From positions 30,237-94,236 of the forward strand of contig NW_023998517.1 in NCBI RefSeq assembly GCF_014805625.2: DNA of 64,000 bases. Reading direction: 5' to 3'. Every line of letters begins with the position of its first letter. Within the stretch, counting starts at the first letter, position 1. The notes under the pieces are model-generated. The model was not told the DNA's origin and did no database searches. It saw nothing but the letters and a program-made list of their open reading frames with translations. Positions 1 through 13,000 of this stretch are shown piece after piece. Origin of the DNA: Glossina fuscipes. Lineage: Eukaryota > Arthropoda > Insecta > Diptera > Glossinidae. The translations under genes and the position numbers were made by a program.

Positions 1-1590
1 AAATTTAATTTAATAAAATAGGTTTAATCTATTGATTTACTCCAACGTTAAATAAAATAATGAAATCTTGCAAACTTACCACCTCTGTATGTCCTTCTGA
101 ATGCTAATAGCATCGATGGCTTTTCTGAAAGATGTTAGCAAGTATTTGTAAGTGGAGCACTGCAAAAAGTTTAGAATTTTAGATCAGCATCTGCTCTAGG
201 CTTTAATTAATTGGAAAAAAAGCATTTGCACTGCGCATGTTTTCCCGGCCGCATCTATTTTCCTATTAAAAATGTGGCGTAACCTCCGCAAACATCACTT
301 TTTGCGGCGGACGCTAACTTCTCTAGATGTAATACAAACTAAAATCCATTCATTAATGGTTTTCTAAATAAACAAAATTACTAATATAAATACCGATGAA
401 TTATTTACCAAAACTACTTTTTTAATACGTTGGCAAAAGGCTGTTTAAAACATTGAACGTTAATGTCAAAATTTACGCCAACTACGAACAATGACAAAAT
501 CTGACTGTCATCACTGCAACAATGTTCGCTCATTTAATTACTCTCTCAAGTTACCAAATTCGAAGTTCAAATACATTGCAACAAGCGGTCGCTCATTTAT
601 ATATTGACTTTTGGATTTGTATCTTTGTAAATATAATCTTTTTTCAATTTATAAACAACCATTTGGTTGCGTGTCGCTTTTTTAACAAAAGTAAACAACG
701 AAATAAAAAGCATGATTTGCAAACAAAAGAGAGGAAAGTGAAAAAATCGCCTTAGAAGTGAATCACGAGGATTCACGACTCCTGATTACAAATGAATTCG
801 TCATGAGTATTTAGAAACTTTATAGACTGTTCCATTGTTTCGAATAATCCAAATGTAATTTTATTACATTTACAAGATTACTACCTCTGTATGGGAGAGG
901 GGAGTGCAACGGTTTTGTAAGTAAAAACCAAAAATATCGTTTAAATTCTACAAAGACCGAAGACTATTAAGAGTTTTCTTGTCCGAGAGTACTTCAAAAA
1001 GTATCCACCTGTAAGGTTTTATGTTTTTAAAACGTGATGAACTCTTATTATTCATAAAAATCTTTCATGAAGCGCTTGTGAAATGCTCTTCATGTCTCGC
1101 TAAAAGCCGTTGGTTGCTTTTTCCAAAATCCTTGGTTTATAAAAAAAGTAATAGGTGTGGAGAATGGAGAGAGAGTAGAGTTGCTTTTAATAATTAAAGT
1201 AATGAAGCAGCCTTGCACATCTATGTTATCTATGTTAATACCCTAGACACTAGCAAAAAACAACATCTCACATCGTTCGTTCTTAGATATAAAGGTGTAT
1301 TTTTAATTTTTTAAGCGCTTCTTTTTATGGAGCCTTTACGGCCTTTTGCGACCTTTATGAAAACCGATATTAATCTGTCGGAATGGGGATTTCCGCTTCA
1401 ATATAAGTTCCGCTTAAGCGTTTCTACGTTTTTGCTATAATATAATTTTCTTCAATCGTTGATCAACAAATTTGTGACAATTATATAAGAGTTAAGATTT
1501 GTTTTTTAGATTAAAAAAAAAAAAAAGAAATCGAGACACATTACATCATCTACAGGCCACTTTATATCTAATAGTTTGACTTACACGTTT

Positions 1591-1835
1591 TGACACCCTC
1601 TTTGTGGTACAGAGTATATTTAATTTGTGCGAACGTACGTAACACTCAAAAAGGGTTCAGAGAGTCACACCATTTACTTTTTCTGAATAGTTTTCTGGAT
1701 TGACCTAAACTAAGCTCTTTGCCTGTCTGATGTCTGTCGATGTATTTTTGTGTTCAACATACAGGTCGAAATTTTTTGACATATGACGTGCTGTGATCCA
1801 AGGACGAACGCTATTGAAAATGGTTTTGAAATCTT
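1591..1835 (-). repeat. A-family repeat (DINE-like), reversed copy
   Basis: It reads, from the other strand, the family blocks CGAACGTACGTAACACTC, CTGTCTGATGTCTGTCGATGT, GTTCAACATACAGGTCGAAATTTTT and GGACGAACGCTATTGAAAATGG. It is followed directly by another shared repeat block (1840-2000). Strand is given relative to the orientation that runs from CGCTTAACGCAG to GGGTATAA. Confidence 0.7.
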
Positions 1836-1839
1836 TTAA

Positions 1840-2000
1840 TAGTAATTTGACATAAGAATGGTTAAGTGGATACGATTTGAACCACATGGGTCCATTTCCT
1901 GAAGCGTATCCCTTATGAGACTTGTAATGAGTACTAATCCCTTCGGGAGAAATTTTAATTTTTAATGTTTTGTGATAATAATTGGTCCAAATAAACAATT
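1840..2000 (+). repeat. Repeat block shared with 60.63-60.79 kb
   Basis: The block TAGTAATTTGACATAAGAA...GGATACGATTTGAACCACATG...TTTTAATTTTTAATGTTTTG...ATTGGTCCA matches 60630-60790 in the same order and orientation. A third, weaker relative may lie at about 45.89-46.2 kb. In two of these places it lies directly next to a reversed A-family copy, so both may be parts of one larger element. Confidence 0.55.
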
Positions 2001-3014
2001 TAGAAAAAAAAAAATAACGGTACCTAATATGATCGCATAGATCTAGTTTTTAAATCCCATACAAATATAGGGATTATTATGAAAAGCACATGGAGACAAA
2101 GTATAATTTCTTCTTTTTTATGAGGAACGCTAAAAAATAATCAAATTTTTGGGATGTAAATTATGTTTGTTAAATATGGATTATACTATGTGATGTTTTT
2201 GGCCTCCTCCCGCCTGCGGGCGTTCATGAAGGGCACGCCTCTGTATGAAATCAATAAGTAATTTTTGGTGTATTATTATCAAATGACTGAAAAATTGTAC
2301 CAGGTAAAGCGGTATAGAGTATTGAAAGGTCGATCTTGTCCGTCCATAACGTTCTTGCTAAACATTGAAAAAAAGTACTCCATAATAATTGATATACTTG
2401 ATAGACGATTCAATACATTTTCATTAATGCATGAGTAGACCGCTGTATGTGCATATCGAGAGTGCCAAAAACCGTTATGTTTGCATAGTAAATGTGACGA
2501 TTTTAGTTGAAATATAATCAATAGTTTATCCTCTTATAGATGCGTAGTATTTCGATATGGACACATATGCACAGTGATTGTCTGAATGTATTGATGACTG
2601 GAATAAATTCTCATCACAGATCAACATTTGCATCTACTGAATTATTTATATTGGCGTTTATTCCTTTATTTTGACAAACGGTTTTTGTCAGCGTGTGGTC
2701 GATGAGTTTTTTCTGTTCATTTCCTTTATCATTATTTTAAAAAAAATTTATATTATGTGGAAGCAATTGCTTAGTAGATTTCCAAATAAATATATAAATA
2801 AAACTTAAATCTAATCGCGGGATGTTATTTTCCTTTTTTTTTGCATTGTTAACTATTCATATAAAATAGCTTGAAATCTAATAAATAAAATTTACTCATA
2901 TAATAGGAGATTGTATACCATAATTAAGCCCTAGCTCTGGGAACAAATATTTATTTCAAAAACTGCGCTCAACTAATGCGGAACATGTTAAATACATCCC
3001 TTGCATAAGTTTCA

Positions 3015-3039
3015 CTCTCTCTCTCTCTCTCTCTCTCTC
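3015..3039. repeat. (CT)n microsatellite
   Basis: About 12 uninterrupted CT units. Confidence 0.95.
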
Positions 3040-3284
3040 CAACGAACGAAAGCCTTCTACTTATATAACAAACGTTTAAGTAGGCGAAAGTTTTTGGTTA
3101 TTGTATAGAAAATGAATCATGGATCAATGGAATTTCATAATAAGTAATTGGCACGAGACAGAAAAAGAAAGAGCAAAGGTTTAACACTATCTTTGTCAAG
3201 GAGAGTTGTTGAGGATCATTCGAACTTAAATTTTTTATTATTTCATATTACATTTAGCTTTTATACTACTTTGTCTTAACTAGA

Positions 3285-3660
3285 AAGAGAGGGATGGAGA
3301 GAGGGACTACCGTTTGTGAACGTTCGTCTTTAAAATTGCTACATCAGATATGACGGGAATGCCCACTGCTGCTAGGTTGCTCCAAAGGCGAGCAGGAGAA
3401 AGACGAATCGCGCTACTATGTTGTGCGGTGTGCAAATAACTCCAGGGCGACTGGTCGGGAACGCTGAAAAAATCGTGTAGCCCTTTTAAAGGACTTAATT
3501 GGTGCACAAACCTTTTTATCTCTGTGAAAGACTTGCCGTGGGGCACACTTTCGTCGCCCCTGAGTATCGCCTTTCGCTGCATGCGATTGATGATCTACAA
3601 GGAAAGTTTGGAGCTCCCGCCCAAACATTCAATTTTGGGCAGACATACAATGAAATAATA
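3285..3660 (-). repeat. D-family long repeat, copy 1 (shortened)
   Basis: It shares with 41.79-42.19 kb (same strand) and 9.43-9.82 kb (opposite strand) an ordered series of blocks: TGAACGTTCG, CTGCTGCTAGGTTGCTCCAAAGGCGAGCA, GACTTAATTGG, ACACTTTCGTCGCC, CTTTCGCTG, GATCTACAAGGAAAGT and CCGCCCA. It lacks part of the middle seen in the other copies. A purine-rich stretch (3281-3305) stands where the tail of the family lies. Strand follows the tail polarity described for copy 2. No coding function is evident. Confidence 0.65.
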
Positions 3661-3984
3661 GTTAACACTAAACACAATTTGTAAATATGGAGTTAGCGCG
3701 ATATCAAGTTCCAGAGTCGGAAAGGAATCTCGTATCTCGGAGAGGAGGGATCTAATGAAGAACAAGATTTGGACCAGAGGTGCGTCGAGTTCTGCGCATG
3801 TGCAATTCCGTAATCACAGCCCCATTGCCAATTCAGAGTTTATGTAGAACTTGCATTAATCTATCAATTTTTTGTTATCGTTTCGAGCTTACTTCCCTTT
3901 CTGTTCAACACGAAATAAAATAAATAAAAACATTACAGTGAGCAATGGTCTATGATGGAATATTTTATTGGATTTCGTTCGATA

Positions 3985-4256
3985 CAGTTGTTCATGTAAC
4001 GACTTTTCAAAATAAGACGTTACATGGGAAACCAGTTCGATCCGAACCATTATTAATTGTTTTCGTTCTTGGATCAAAGTAGACAGTATTCCAAATTTTA
4101 TCAAAATATCTCAAAAACTGCGACCTATGGGTTGAACACAAGAACACACGGACATGCATCAGACGGGCTTAGATTCATTTTCTGAATCGATCTGAAACCT
4201 CTCTGGGTGTTACGAACGTTCGTAAAAAATTAATATAGCCTACACCTGAAGTTGTG
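3985..4256 (+). repeat. A-family repeat (DINE-like)
   Basis: Blocks seen in order: TTCATGTAACGACTTTTCAAAATAA, CGATCCGAACCATT, CAAAATATCTCAAAAACTGCGACC, GGTTGAACACAAGAACACACGGACATG, TTTTCTGAATCGATC, GGGTGTTACGAACGTTCGTA and AATATAGCC. Confidence 0.75.
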
Positions 4257-4789
4257 AGACCAAGTCCCAACTGAATCAATCGTTTAGAGCCCTTAGCCCT
4301 TGAATTCGTTGTAATTAGTTCTGTAATAAAACTTTTTTTATTTAAAAAAATCCTTGATTTGGCTTAATAAGCGAAGTTATTGACTTTGCTTTCACACCGT
4401 TTAACTGCTCAATACCATTCCCGGTGAACTAAAATGGGAACGTCTGTTGGAGATAACATTTTTGGTAATATTCTTCCTTAAGAAATTCCATGTGAATTAC
4501 TATTCACGGAGATAAGAAACGTGCAGCTCTCCCCGAGGCCAAACTTCAAGCGATGTTGTCATCTGTTGAAGACGGCGAAAAAGCTTGACTCGACCATTTA
4601 AAGTTAGATAAAGTTACTAAAAAGTTATTTCTGGATAATAGCTGCGGTGTAGTAATTAATTAAGGGAAGCATGGTGCACTGTCTGTATTTGCACCTCCAA
4701 GGCGGTCGCCAAATGAGACGGTGACCACGACCAGACTAAGTGACCTTCCGTGCAATTAACTTAACCAAATTTCTTGATGTTTCGACTTT

Positions 4790-5290
4790 CTTTATATTGA
4801 ATAAACATGTTATTAATGGTGAACAAAATCAAAGGCGGATCAGTAGATGTGGTCACAGCTAAGTTCATGAATTTGAAGTAAAAGAATAAAGTGGCCAATC
4901 AGAACGCAAATGAATTTGAAGAACTTGCCAAAGCACTAGAGGATGCTGTTAGCAAATATGCCACACAACAGGTCATCAGGGCCACGATGCGAAACTGTTT
5001 CATCGACAAGGTCAAATTTATCATCGAAGCGGGCACTTTTAATGCTTTCAACGAAGGGATCTGAAAATTCTTGAACAGTTGTCCAGAAGCAATCGGTAAC
5101 AGTGTTATCATATCAGAACACAGAAATAAGCCAAATTTTCGCACTGACAATCCAGGAATAAATAGAGGACTTGGGCGAACAATTGAAACAATTACTTAAT
5201 CAACCGTCATGATAGCTCCCACACAAATTATAATGGAAATAACGACAGCAGGAATCACCAAATACACCTCACCTCAGACATACCAATAAA
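4790..5290 (+). pseudogene. Decayed LTR-retrotransposon Gag-like fragment
   Basis: From about 4897 the frame reads NQNANEFEELAKALEDAVSK, ATMRNCFIDKVKFIIEAGTF and NAFNEGI, a stop, then KFLNSC and, further on, a Gly/Arg patch (NRGLGR). Alternating amphipathic helices, a conserved-looking aromatic/Cys block and a C-terminal basic patch resemble Gag of Ty3/gypsy-like elements. Stops at the end of NAFNEGI and after TIETIT show it is dead. No pol or LTR could be found next to it. The family call is by resemblance only and could be another retroelement class. Confidence 0.5.
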
Positions 5291-5589
5291 ACTTTAACAC
5301 AAACCAAAGAAGTGAACCTTCGTCAGAAAATTTTACCAAAAACTATATATAAATTTCAAAGTAAATTTTGTAATTTTTATCTTTGCTTCGTCGATACAAA
5401 TTCACGACATTCACTCATTCATTAGAAACATAACAAAATTAGCAAGTTTTTCATTAAGCTAAGAATTTGTTGTTTTTTAATACAACCGGATGATGTTCGC
5501 TATACGCATAACACCGTGAGGATAGAGTAGCAAATAGTGAGGTGGTGGCCGTAGCTCAATAGATAGTGTGCGCCCAATCGATAAGTGTT

Positions 5590-5712
5590 ACGTCTTTATC
5601 GGCTAAGTTCTCACTACAATTGCGTCTAAAGAAAAGTCTCCTTACTTGAAGTTCGAATCCACGAACACTGCTTTGATAGTTGCGGGTCTTACCTACTCCG
5701 CTACTCACACGG
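5590..5712 (-). repeat. tRNA-headed SINE, copy S1
   Basis: On the - strand it reads AGCGGAGTAGGTAAGACCCGC (box A region) and then TGTTCGTGGATTCGAAC (box B). Spacing and order are the same as in S2-S5. On the + strand at 5548-5575 there is also a separate box-A-like GGCCGTAGCTCAATAGATAG, which may belong to another tRNA-derived element. Confidence 0.55.
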
Positions 5713-6199
5713 AAGAATGTCCACATAATGGCTAGATTTGAATGATTTCGTTTGATTCTTTGAGGCCTATTGGGATGACAGACTAACTATATGAAGGAAA
5801 CTTTCCGCTTTTTAAGTGAATCTGTTTATCTTATCTATTAGAATATTTTCAAATGAGAGTAGAAACTTTTAAACCATATATATGGATTGTAAAAGCAAAT
5901 TGTACAAGCGATCATAAAAAATATAAAAAATAATTCCATGAGCGCGCTAGCATTACTTTTGAAAATCTGTTCCACTTATGGTGTGGGTTGTTTAGATTTT
6001 TAATAGAGTTTTCAATATGAATTATTATAAGCGGTTTGTAGAGCTTTCGTTTAAAAGCTTTCAACTTGATTGTCTTCTTCTTATGTGCTTTTTAAATGAT
6101 TATTCATAACGACGAACGGCAAAGGCAAATACCAACAGTTTCGTTCGGTAACCGTAACTGTAAAGTACTACTTAATGGAATATTAGGCGCATAAAATAC

Positions 6200-6232
6200 T
6201 GTATATATATATATATATATGTGTGTATATCT
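6200..6232. repeat. (TA)n/(TG)n microsatellite
   Basis: About nine TA units followed by GTGTGTATAT, upstream of amon exon 1. Confidence 0.9.
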
Positions 6233-6758
6233 ATGTATATGTATCAATGTATGTATATACATATATGTAAAAAATACTACAGCGCAAGAAAAGAAAATTG
6301 AAAGAAGAAATAAAAGATTATTATAAATAAAAACTATATTTGAATTTAATAAAAAAACATTGCCTACTTTTAAGAGAACTTTAATAATAATAAGTGCACG
6401 TAATTTGTATCCCGGAAGATATGTCAACGACTATAGAGAGAAAATGCAAATAATTAAATAAAATTAAGAAAGAATGTATATTTTTTTTTTTAGTAATTGA
6501 AAGAATTGCGAAGTCGTTATTGCTCTTTTGACGATTATCTGTTAAAAGAAGAAACTCAGTTTTTGTCTACTTTTAGCCGTAAACACATGCCTTTATTAGT
6601 TTCATTGCCACGTTATTAAAGTGATTGAATTACTTTCGCGATTAACTGGACCGAGCGATAGCAGAAGTGATATAATAAGTTCAAACATCTTAAAACTTAT
6701 ATCTTAACAAAAAGGAAAGAAATTAGAAAGAAAATATTGCCTTTCATAAGTGCGTGCA

Positions 6759-7007
6759 ATGATTTTAGCAGCATGCGTCTACCCAATAACGGGCCTGCTG
6801 ATTTTGTGCACTCTCAGTTTTATGGTTGCATTGGCCGACGTTAAGGTCGCTGCACAACCCGTCCATAGAGAAGGCAATAATGTTAAAGTGATTTCAGGCG
6901 GAAATGACGTTTTTACCAGTTCGTTTCTCGTCCGTTTTCGGCGTAAAGTAGACAATGATTTCGCTCATAAAGTGGCCAGCAAATACGGTTTTGATAATAT
7001 AGGACCT
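6759..7007 (+). CDS. amon: amon exon 1: signal peptide and start of propeptide
   Basis: This exon encodes residues 1-83. The ATG at 6759 is chosen because an in-frame TAA lies just upstream at 6747-6749 and a hydrophobic core (about residues 10-25) follows, with a likely signal-peptidase site after Ala26 (VALA|D). The propeptide part contains [18 protein letters not shown], typical of PC2 prodomains. The donor is CCT|GTAAGT, phase 0. Any non-coding first exon or transcription start further upstream cannot be placed. Confidence 0.95.
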
Positions 7008-10000
7008 GTAAGTACCACATTGAACGTTTTTTTTTGCACACATTAGTAAATCCATGTTTATATTTCGTGTATAATATGCAGCATGTCTGCCCTTTAGGTT
7101 ACGTATAAGATGAGAGCAATCAATATACACAATTCTCATTTTGTAGAATTTATGGTAAAATGAAAGGAAAAAAAAAAAAAAACAAAAATCAATGACTCGA
7201 TTTATTTTTCGCACATGTTACTCATGTTTACGTTGCACGAAAAAGAAAACTGTGAAACAATGTGTTCCCTGTGGTAACAATTAACATTTATAAAACTTAC
7301 TAAAGAGATAATAGGACACAAATTAAAGTTTTTACTTGTTAAAAAGGTTCGCAATCAATTCGCTTTTCACTTGGATGAACTTAAAATAAATCTGTCAGTT
7401 AAATATGTTTATTTCACCAATGTGCTTCGCATTTTTGGATTCACTTTCTCCACTGGCTCCGCGCTTATGTAGTAGGAATATGAGCAGGGATTCAAGATTT
7501 TGAATTCTACCTCTTCAGCAAAGGAAAACTACGAGGAGAGGACCAACGAAGAAAGTGAAAATTGTTTGCAAATATTTGCATGTTTGGACTTCTTGTTATT
7601 AAACGAGGGGTTATTCAACATATTCCACTCAGGACGGTTTTACAATTTACGTCAGTGACAGAAACAAAATGTAAGGTTCTGCCAACTCTTAGGATTTATG
7701 GGAAAGCGATAAAGTTAAATTTTCCTCAACTCATTAGCTTAGTCTCCAATCTCTCGTCAGAAAATTTAAAACGCAACATTTTTGAAAGCCCGCCACATCA
7801 AGAATATGGTTTTCCTGTTTATTAAACATCATACTAACGCACACTTCGGAGAAGAAATGAAGGAAACCATTTTTATAATAGGAAGGAAGAAAGGAACTTA
7901 TGTCGTCGGTTTAAAAATGCTCGCACTCTACTATTATTTCTCATCTTCCTCCATCGTCAAATAAAACGCCAAATGAAATTCCTCGCTTTCATAGGAAAAA
8001 GTGATCTTTTTTTCTAAGAATATTACGTAATTTTTTTGATTGTAATCGATTGCTGAACATCGCCTACGAGTAAGAAATAATCGAAATAGTCCACACCTAA
8101 CTTGTTATATATCGATGAATTGAATCTTGAATTTACTTCCGGCTTCAAAAGTTCCAAGTATTTTCTTATCTTATTGAGCCTTTTTTGATCTGAATTCCTA
8201 CATAGAACCTTTAAAAAGTTTACTCAAAAGAATTGCCTTTTAAGCTGAAAACAAAAAATCTTTCTCTCCTATTATTTAGTGGGTTTTAATGTCTTTGCAA
8301 TACACCAAACCATATTCACTTATGCCCCTTGAACGGTATTAAAGAGCTAATCGGACCTGCGGCACTTTTTAATTTGAAAGCGTCAGCAACTGCCGTCAAT
8401 TGTTTTGCTTGTCATTTTTTCCCATGAAATCTTTTTAATTTTTAAAAATATCCGCGAGTCTTTGTTTTAGTTGAACATTGAGCATTTTTTTGCTTGACAC
8501 AGCTCTTTTTGTAAATGTCGCAACAAACGATAAGCCATTCTTTGGTATTTACCAGGCAAATGGTCCCTCGATGACAGATGGTAAGCTGGTATGTGAATGC
8601 TTTTCGCATTAATCAGCAGAAGCATAAGTGTGCGAACACAACTGAATATGGTTAGTTATTTTTTATGGAGACAATAAAGCCGTCATAAAAATGGTGAATG
8701 TCTTGTTATTTGCATAACTAGCGTTTATAATGCAAGGATATGGGAAAAATGATGAAATGACGAGATGAATTTGTCATTCCCCACTGAAGTGTAAACACCA
8801 AAAAAAGCACCGGAATGTAAGATTCCCATAAACTTGCTCTTTGAGTTTTTATTAATTTCCAAAGATGAGATGGAAAGTAGAAATTTGCATATGATTCCAC
8901 TTAGTCCTGATGTAACTCTCCTTTACGGCTACATTTAGTAAGAAAGTGAAAAAATAAGGAAAATAAATGAAAACTTATTAATATTTTCTTTAGCTTACAA
9001 ATGATGTCAAACATTTTGTGGCGCGAAAACCGATTCAATTCGAAGTATTCCTATACTTAATTGAAGCATTAAACGTCCGGGATATATATATGTTATATTT
9101 TTAAACTTTACATTGAACAAAATTAATGCTATAATTATAACACACTGGTTTGACATCAATGCATTTGGCTAAAACTGACTGTATTGTCTTACCCACATAA
9201 AGAAAATTTCGCGCTTAGTCAAGGACCACAGATATGTTTTGCAGACCATACGACGAATTTGTGCCCGCAGCAGCTTTTGCAGCGCTTTAACTGAACTCGA
9301 GCTTGGGTGTGGACTAATATCTGAGAATGCACATCGATGTTTGTTGGACAGACTATCGAAATATGCAGTCAAGGACTGAGGTTTTTTAAAGCGGTGTAAA
9401 AAATACTTCTCTGCAGCCGATATCTATACCGTTTATGCCACATAAATCCGGCCAAAATTAGAGTATAACTCGCACGTATAAACGGGAGCCTCCAAGTTTT
9501 CCTTGAGAGCGCCCCACTGCATACAGCGGAGCACTCAGGCGCTCACGGGCGGCGAAAGCATATCCAAAACTCTTGATAGCGTTGCGCATTGGCGTGATAT
9601 GAGCTGCGTTGTCCTTATGTATAGGTCAGGGCAAGTGTTCTACTGAGATGAAATAGATTTGGCCATCAATTAAGTGTTTTAACAAGGCATGCTCAACGTC
9701 TCCACGCGATCGCCGTCGAATTGTCTGCATATCGCATGAGACGCTACCGCGACTCGCCATTTTTGAATCACACTGCTCGCTTTTGGAGCAATCTACTAGC
9801 AGACGGTGCTTCGCCTGATGTTCTCTCTTTTCATCCTCTACCTTCTCTACCTAGAACCCTTCTCCACCGTCATCGTGCCTGCGCATCACAGAGGACACCC
9901 CCTGAGTGGCTTGTATTAAAGAAAGAAACAAAAAGGTTGATAAGGTGTTTCATTCGTATTAGCCTGAAATAGATCTTAATGCTTAATTACCGCATAATTT

Positions 10001-13000
10001 GATTCGTCAATTCACCTATTAACTTCTTCTTGCCGTTACTTCTTGAAAGGTTCACCTTTGCAAAAATTGAGCTAGAAAATCCTTAGTTGCATATAGAACC
10101 TAACAATTAACAGCCGCAAAAATCATATTTAAATATTGTCATGATCCGTCCACTAATACACCTGCGCTAAGCTACAAAATGTAGTTTATTACGTCAGAGA
10201 GATATTAATAGAAAACCCGATATATAAATTTCCAACTTTAAGGCCGGCCGCGGTAGCAATAGTTCCACGTTTAACAGAAAAGTTTCAATAGCAATGTGTT
10301 CGCTTGAAAAGGGGAATGTCAAAGATTCGCCAGAAGGCGAAATTTTCTTACATATTTACTTTATATTTTATATCTAGCAACAGAAATTGTTTAGGTATTC
10401 CTTGTATGTACGAAGCACATTTCCGTTTTTTTCTATGCTTCGTTGGTTAAAATAATAATGAATGTATTGGGGATAAAATCATTTGAAAACTTCCCTTTTC
10501 CTTTATTTTTTTTGTCCTTAGCTTGTTATAATAAATAATCTGTTTTGTTTACTTTAAAAGCTATTTGCAATTCCTCTCGGGCTATCGAATACATAAGCAT
10601 TCTTAATGCAGATAAGAAATTCCAATACGATTGTAGTACTTTGATGTAAGTTTTACTCAGCAAAGAAGGAAACGCAATGAAATGGCAAACGAAATTATGA
10701 TAGGTTGCATAAGCGATTTGAAAGAGTAACTTGGAGGCAAATATATAAATTGCTTGTGGTCTTCCGCTTAGATATACATATATAATACATCGGTTAATAA
10801 TCTTTTCTTTTTTTTTTGTCTCCCCCAAGAGTGTTACAATCACTCCAATGCTTATCTAATCTATATTATGGTTACGAAAACCATTCATGTCACAAAATGA
10901 GTTCGCATGGCAACTACCCGTTTTTCTAGTGAATTCAATTTTTTAAATGTCATACAGTAAATTAGCCTATGCAACTGGCGATTGGGGATAAGATTTACAA
11001 CAATCCGTTGAAAAGCTAATGTGTAAAAGGGATTACTACACAATGTGAGAATGACGTGTGCTGTACGTTTTGTTGCAGATTATAAACATTTAGTGACTTT
11101 AGGATGACAAATGAAGTAAGTAAGAACTTGCCAAACCTAGCATATCCACCACTATTCAAAGCTTGCTCATTTAATCTACAGTAAATACAAAAAGTGAATC
11201 GGATAAAGTCTATCCCCGACCCTGTAGTTCACTGACAGGTATTGCTTAGAAAGAATGCATCCACCACATTGTGACGTCCACTATAGTTAAGTTAGAATTA
11301 ACGTGTTTAGCGTTAACATTCTACTCTGCCCACATCGAGGGCATGTTAGGAAAAAATGAAACCACCACATCGAGGTGACCACCATATTTATTTTACAACA
11401 GTCGCATTTTTAGTCGGATAATATATGTTCTTTTGTGGAACGTGTAAATGTAAGTAGTAAGCGTGAAACCTCTAGAAGGTGAAAAAGAAATTTTAAGCAC
11501 TTATAAATTTGTGTGGACCGATATTATTCGTTTTTGGACATAAAGAGTAGAGTTCTCCGTAAAGTAAAAGCAGATAATTTCATCTTTCTATCTTTCATAA
11601 TTTCTGAGTAATAAGCATCAACCCAGTCTGAAGCTTCCTTTTTGGTGTTGCAAACATTACGATAAGAGGAGTATAAACCCATCCTTCGTTGGTGGGTGTA
11701 AAAAGAAAAAATTAAATGACTAAAGCAATCGACTTTATTCACTTCCCTAAATATTTTGCGTTGAGCAACATGGCATACACGACAGTAAATATGATATTTG
11801 GCCGCTTGTGATTTTTTTCCTAAGGGCGTTTACATGGATCGAGTAAAACAATTATGGATGGAAGTTTTTCACTTGCCGCAACATACTTTTTTAAATTACT
11901 TTTCTAGATTTGTTTTTTTTGTCTTTTTACTTTCGCTGGATGAGCAGGCTACGTCGACATTACAGTCAACTATTTGTACGTGACATCAATAAAGAATGTG
12001 TGCATGCAAAATTTCCTTCAGAAGAATGAAAAAGACAGTTGCCCGAAACAAAAGCAAATCGGGTTTGCTTCTCATTCCGCTCGTGACTGTGTTTTTGAAC
12101 CACTTTTCTAAGGGTCCTATGGGCTGCAATAAAACTGCTCTTTGGTGGCAAATATAAAAATGTACATACACTTAATTCTGTCATTACGCAATAGATATGT
12201 TTCCAAGAAATTCGTGTAAAAAAAGATATTAACTAAATGGAAAACTACAATGAACATTGCATGTTTTAACCCATTAAGTCTGTTAAAAAAAATAATCAAA
12301 CTAAATTATATAAACAATACACCACGCCTACTTTACTTTGCTCTAGGCATAATTCGGGGAATCTCATACATACGCAAATGTAATCAACATAATCTAACTG
12401 AATTGTGCAACATATCAGGTTTTCGCAAAAATGTTGATCACTTTTTTAATTGAATAAGGCATTTATTGTGGAAAATTGGTACAATGTATATTAACCAAAA
12501 TAGTTTCCATCATTTTCTACAACATTTTACAATATTTTTGGCAACATGACTGTATGATGTCGAAAGAACTTGTATTGGTTGGCAGCGATTCGCCGAACTA
12601 TACACTTTCGCACTTCTTCAATATTGCGGACCCGCGTATCAACCAAGCCAGGCTGTTCCGATGTGGACAAGTGGTGATCAGAAGATGGGCCCGCCGAATA
12701 AACTTTTTTCCTTGTTTGATCATTTTCTTGCTAAGAAAATGTTCATTTATAATGAAACGGAATTGATTTTCTATGTATAGCCTAAGTTCACTTTCGTTTA
12801 TTTTGAACGTTGATTGATTCGGTCCAGCTTTCAATGCTAGTCGAGGTAAGACGAAGCAGATTACAACCAGCAACATTTTTACTTCTTTTACTGGAATTCT
12901 TGTCGCTGATAGTTAAGATAAGATTTACAATATTTGCCTATAGTCCCATAAAATTTGAGCCGATAGTCCCACGAAGTGAATGCGGTTGCGATCTGAGTGA

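Larger units (their letters stand above)
1..6640. other. Region upstream of amon, no intact gene
   Basis: Apart from the repeat copies and Gag-like relic listed separately, this stretch is AT-rich with a (CT)n run at 3015-3039 and a (TA)n/(TG)n run at 6200-6230. ORFs are short and lack known motifs. The amon promoter presumably lies at its right end or further upstream. I could not place a convincing TATA box or initiator. Confidence 0.6.

Noticed and set aside
2200..2225. GC-rich inverted repeat CCCGCCTGCGGG
   Set aside because: Only a 5-base stem in an isolated GC-rich patch; no context to assign a function.
5548..5680. Possible true tRNA gene (box A and box B like motifs)
   Set aside because: The two motifs lie in opposite orientations or too far apart, and no cloverleaf can be drawn; better explained as SINE relics.
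6104..6427. 107-codon ORF on the - strand upstream of amon
   Set aside because: It runs through the TA/TG microsatellite (a run of Tyr/Ile/His codons) and has no recognisable domain; a chance ORF.
6556..6560. TCAGT initiator-like motif upstream of amon
   Set aside because: No TATA box about 30 bases upstream and no clear downstream promoter element; too common to call a promoter.
6750..6758. GTG at 6750 as an earlier start for amon
   Set aside because: Flies rarely start at GTG, and an ATG follows three codons later; TAA at 6747 limits the frame on its 5' side.
11265..11400. Recurring CCACCACAT / CACATCGAGG motifs, possible tandem repeat
   Set aside because: Matches are short and irregular; not clearly above chance in this sequence.
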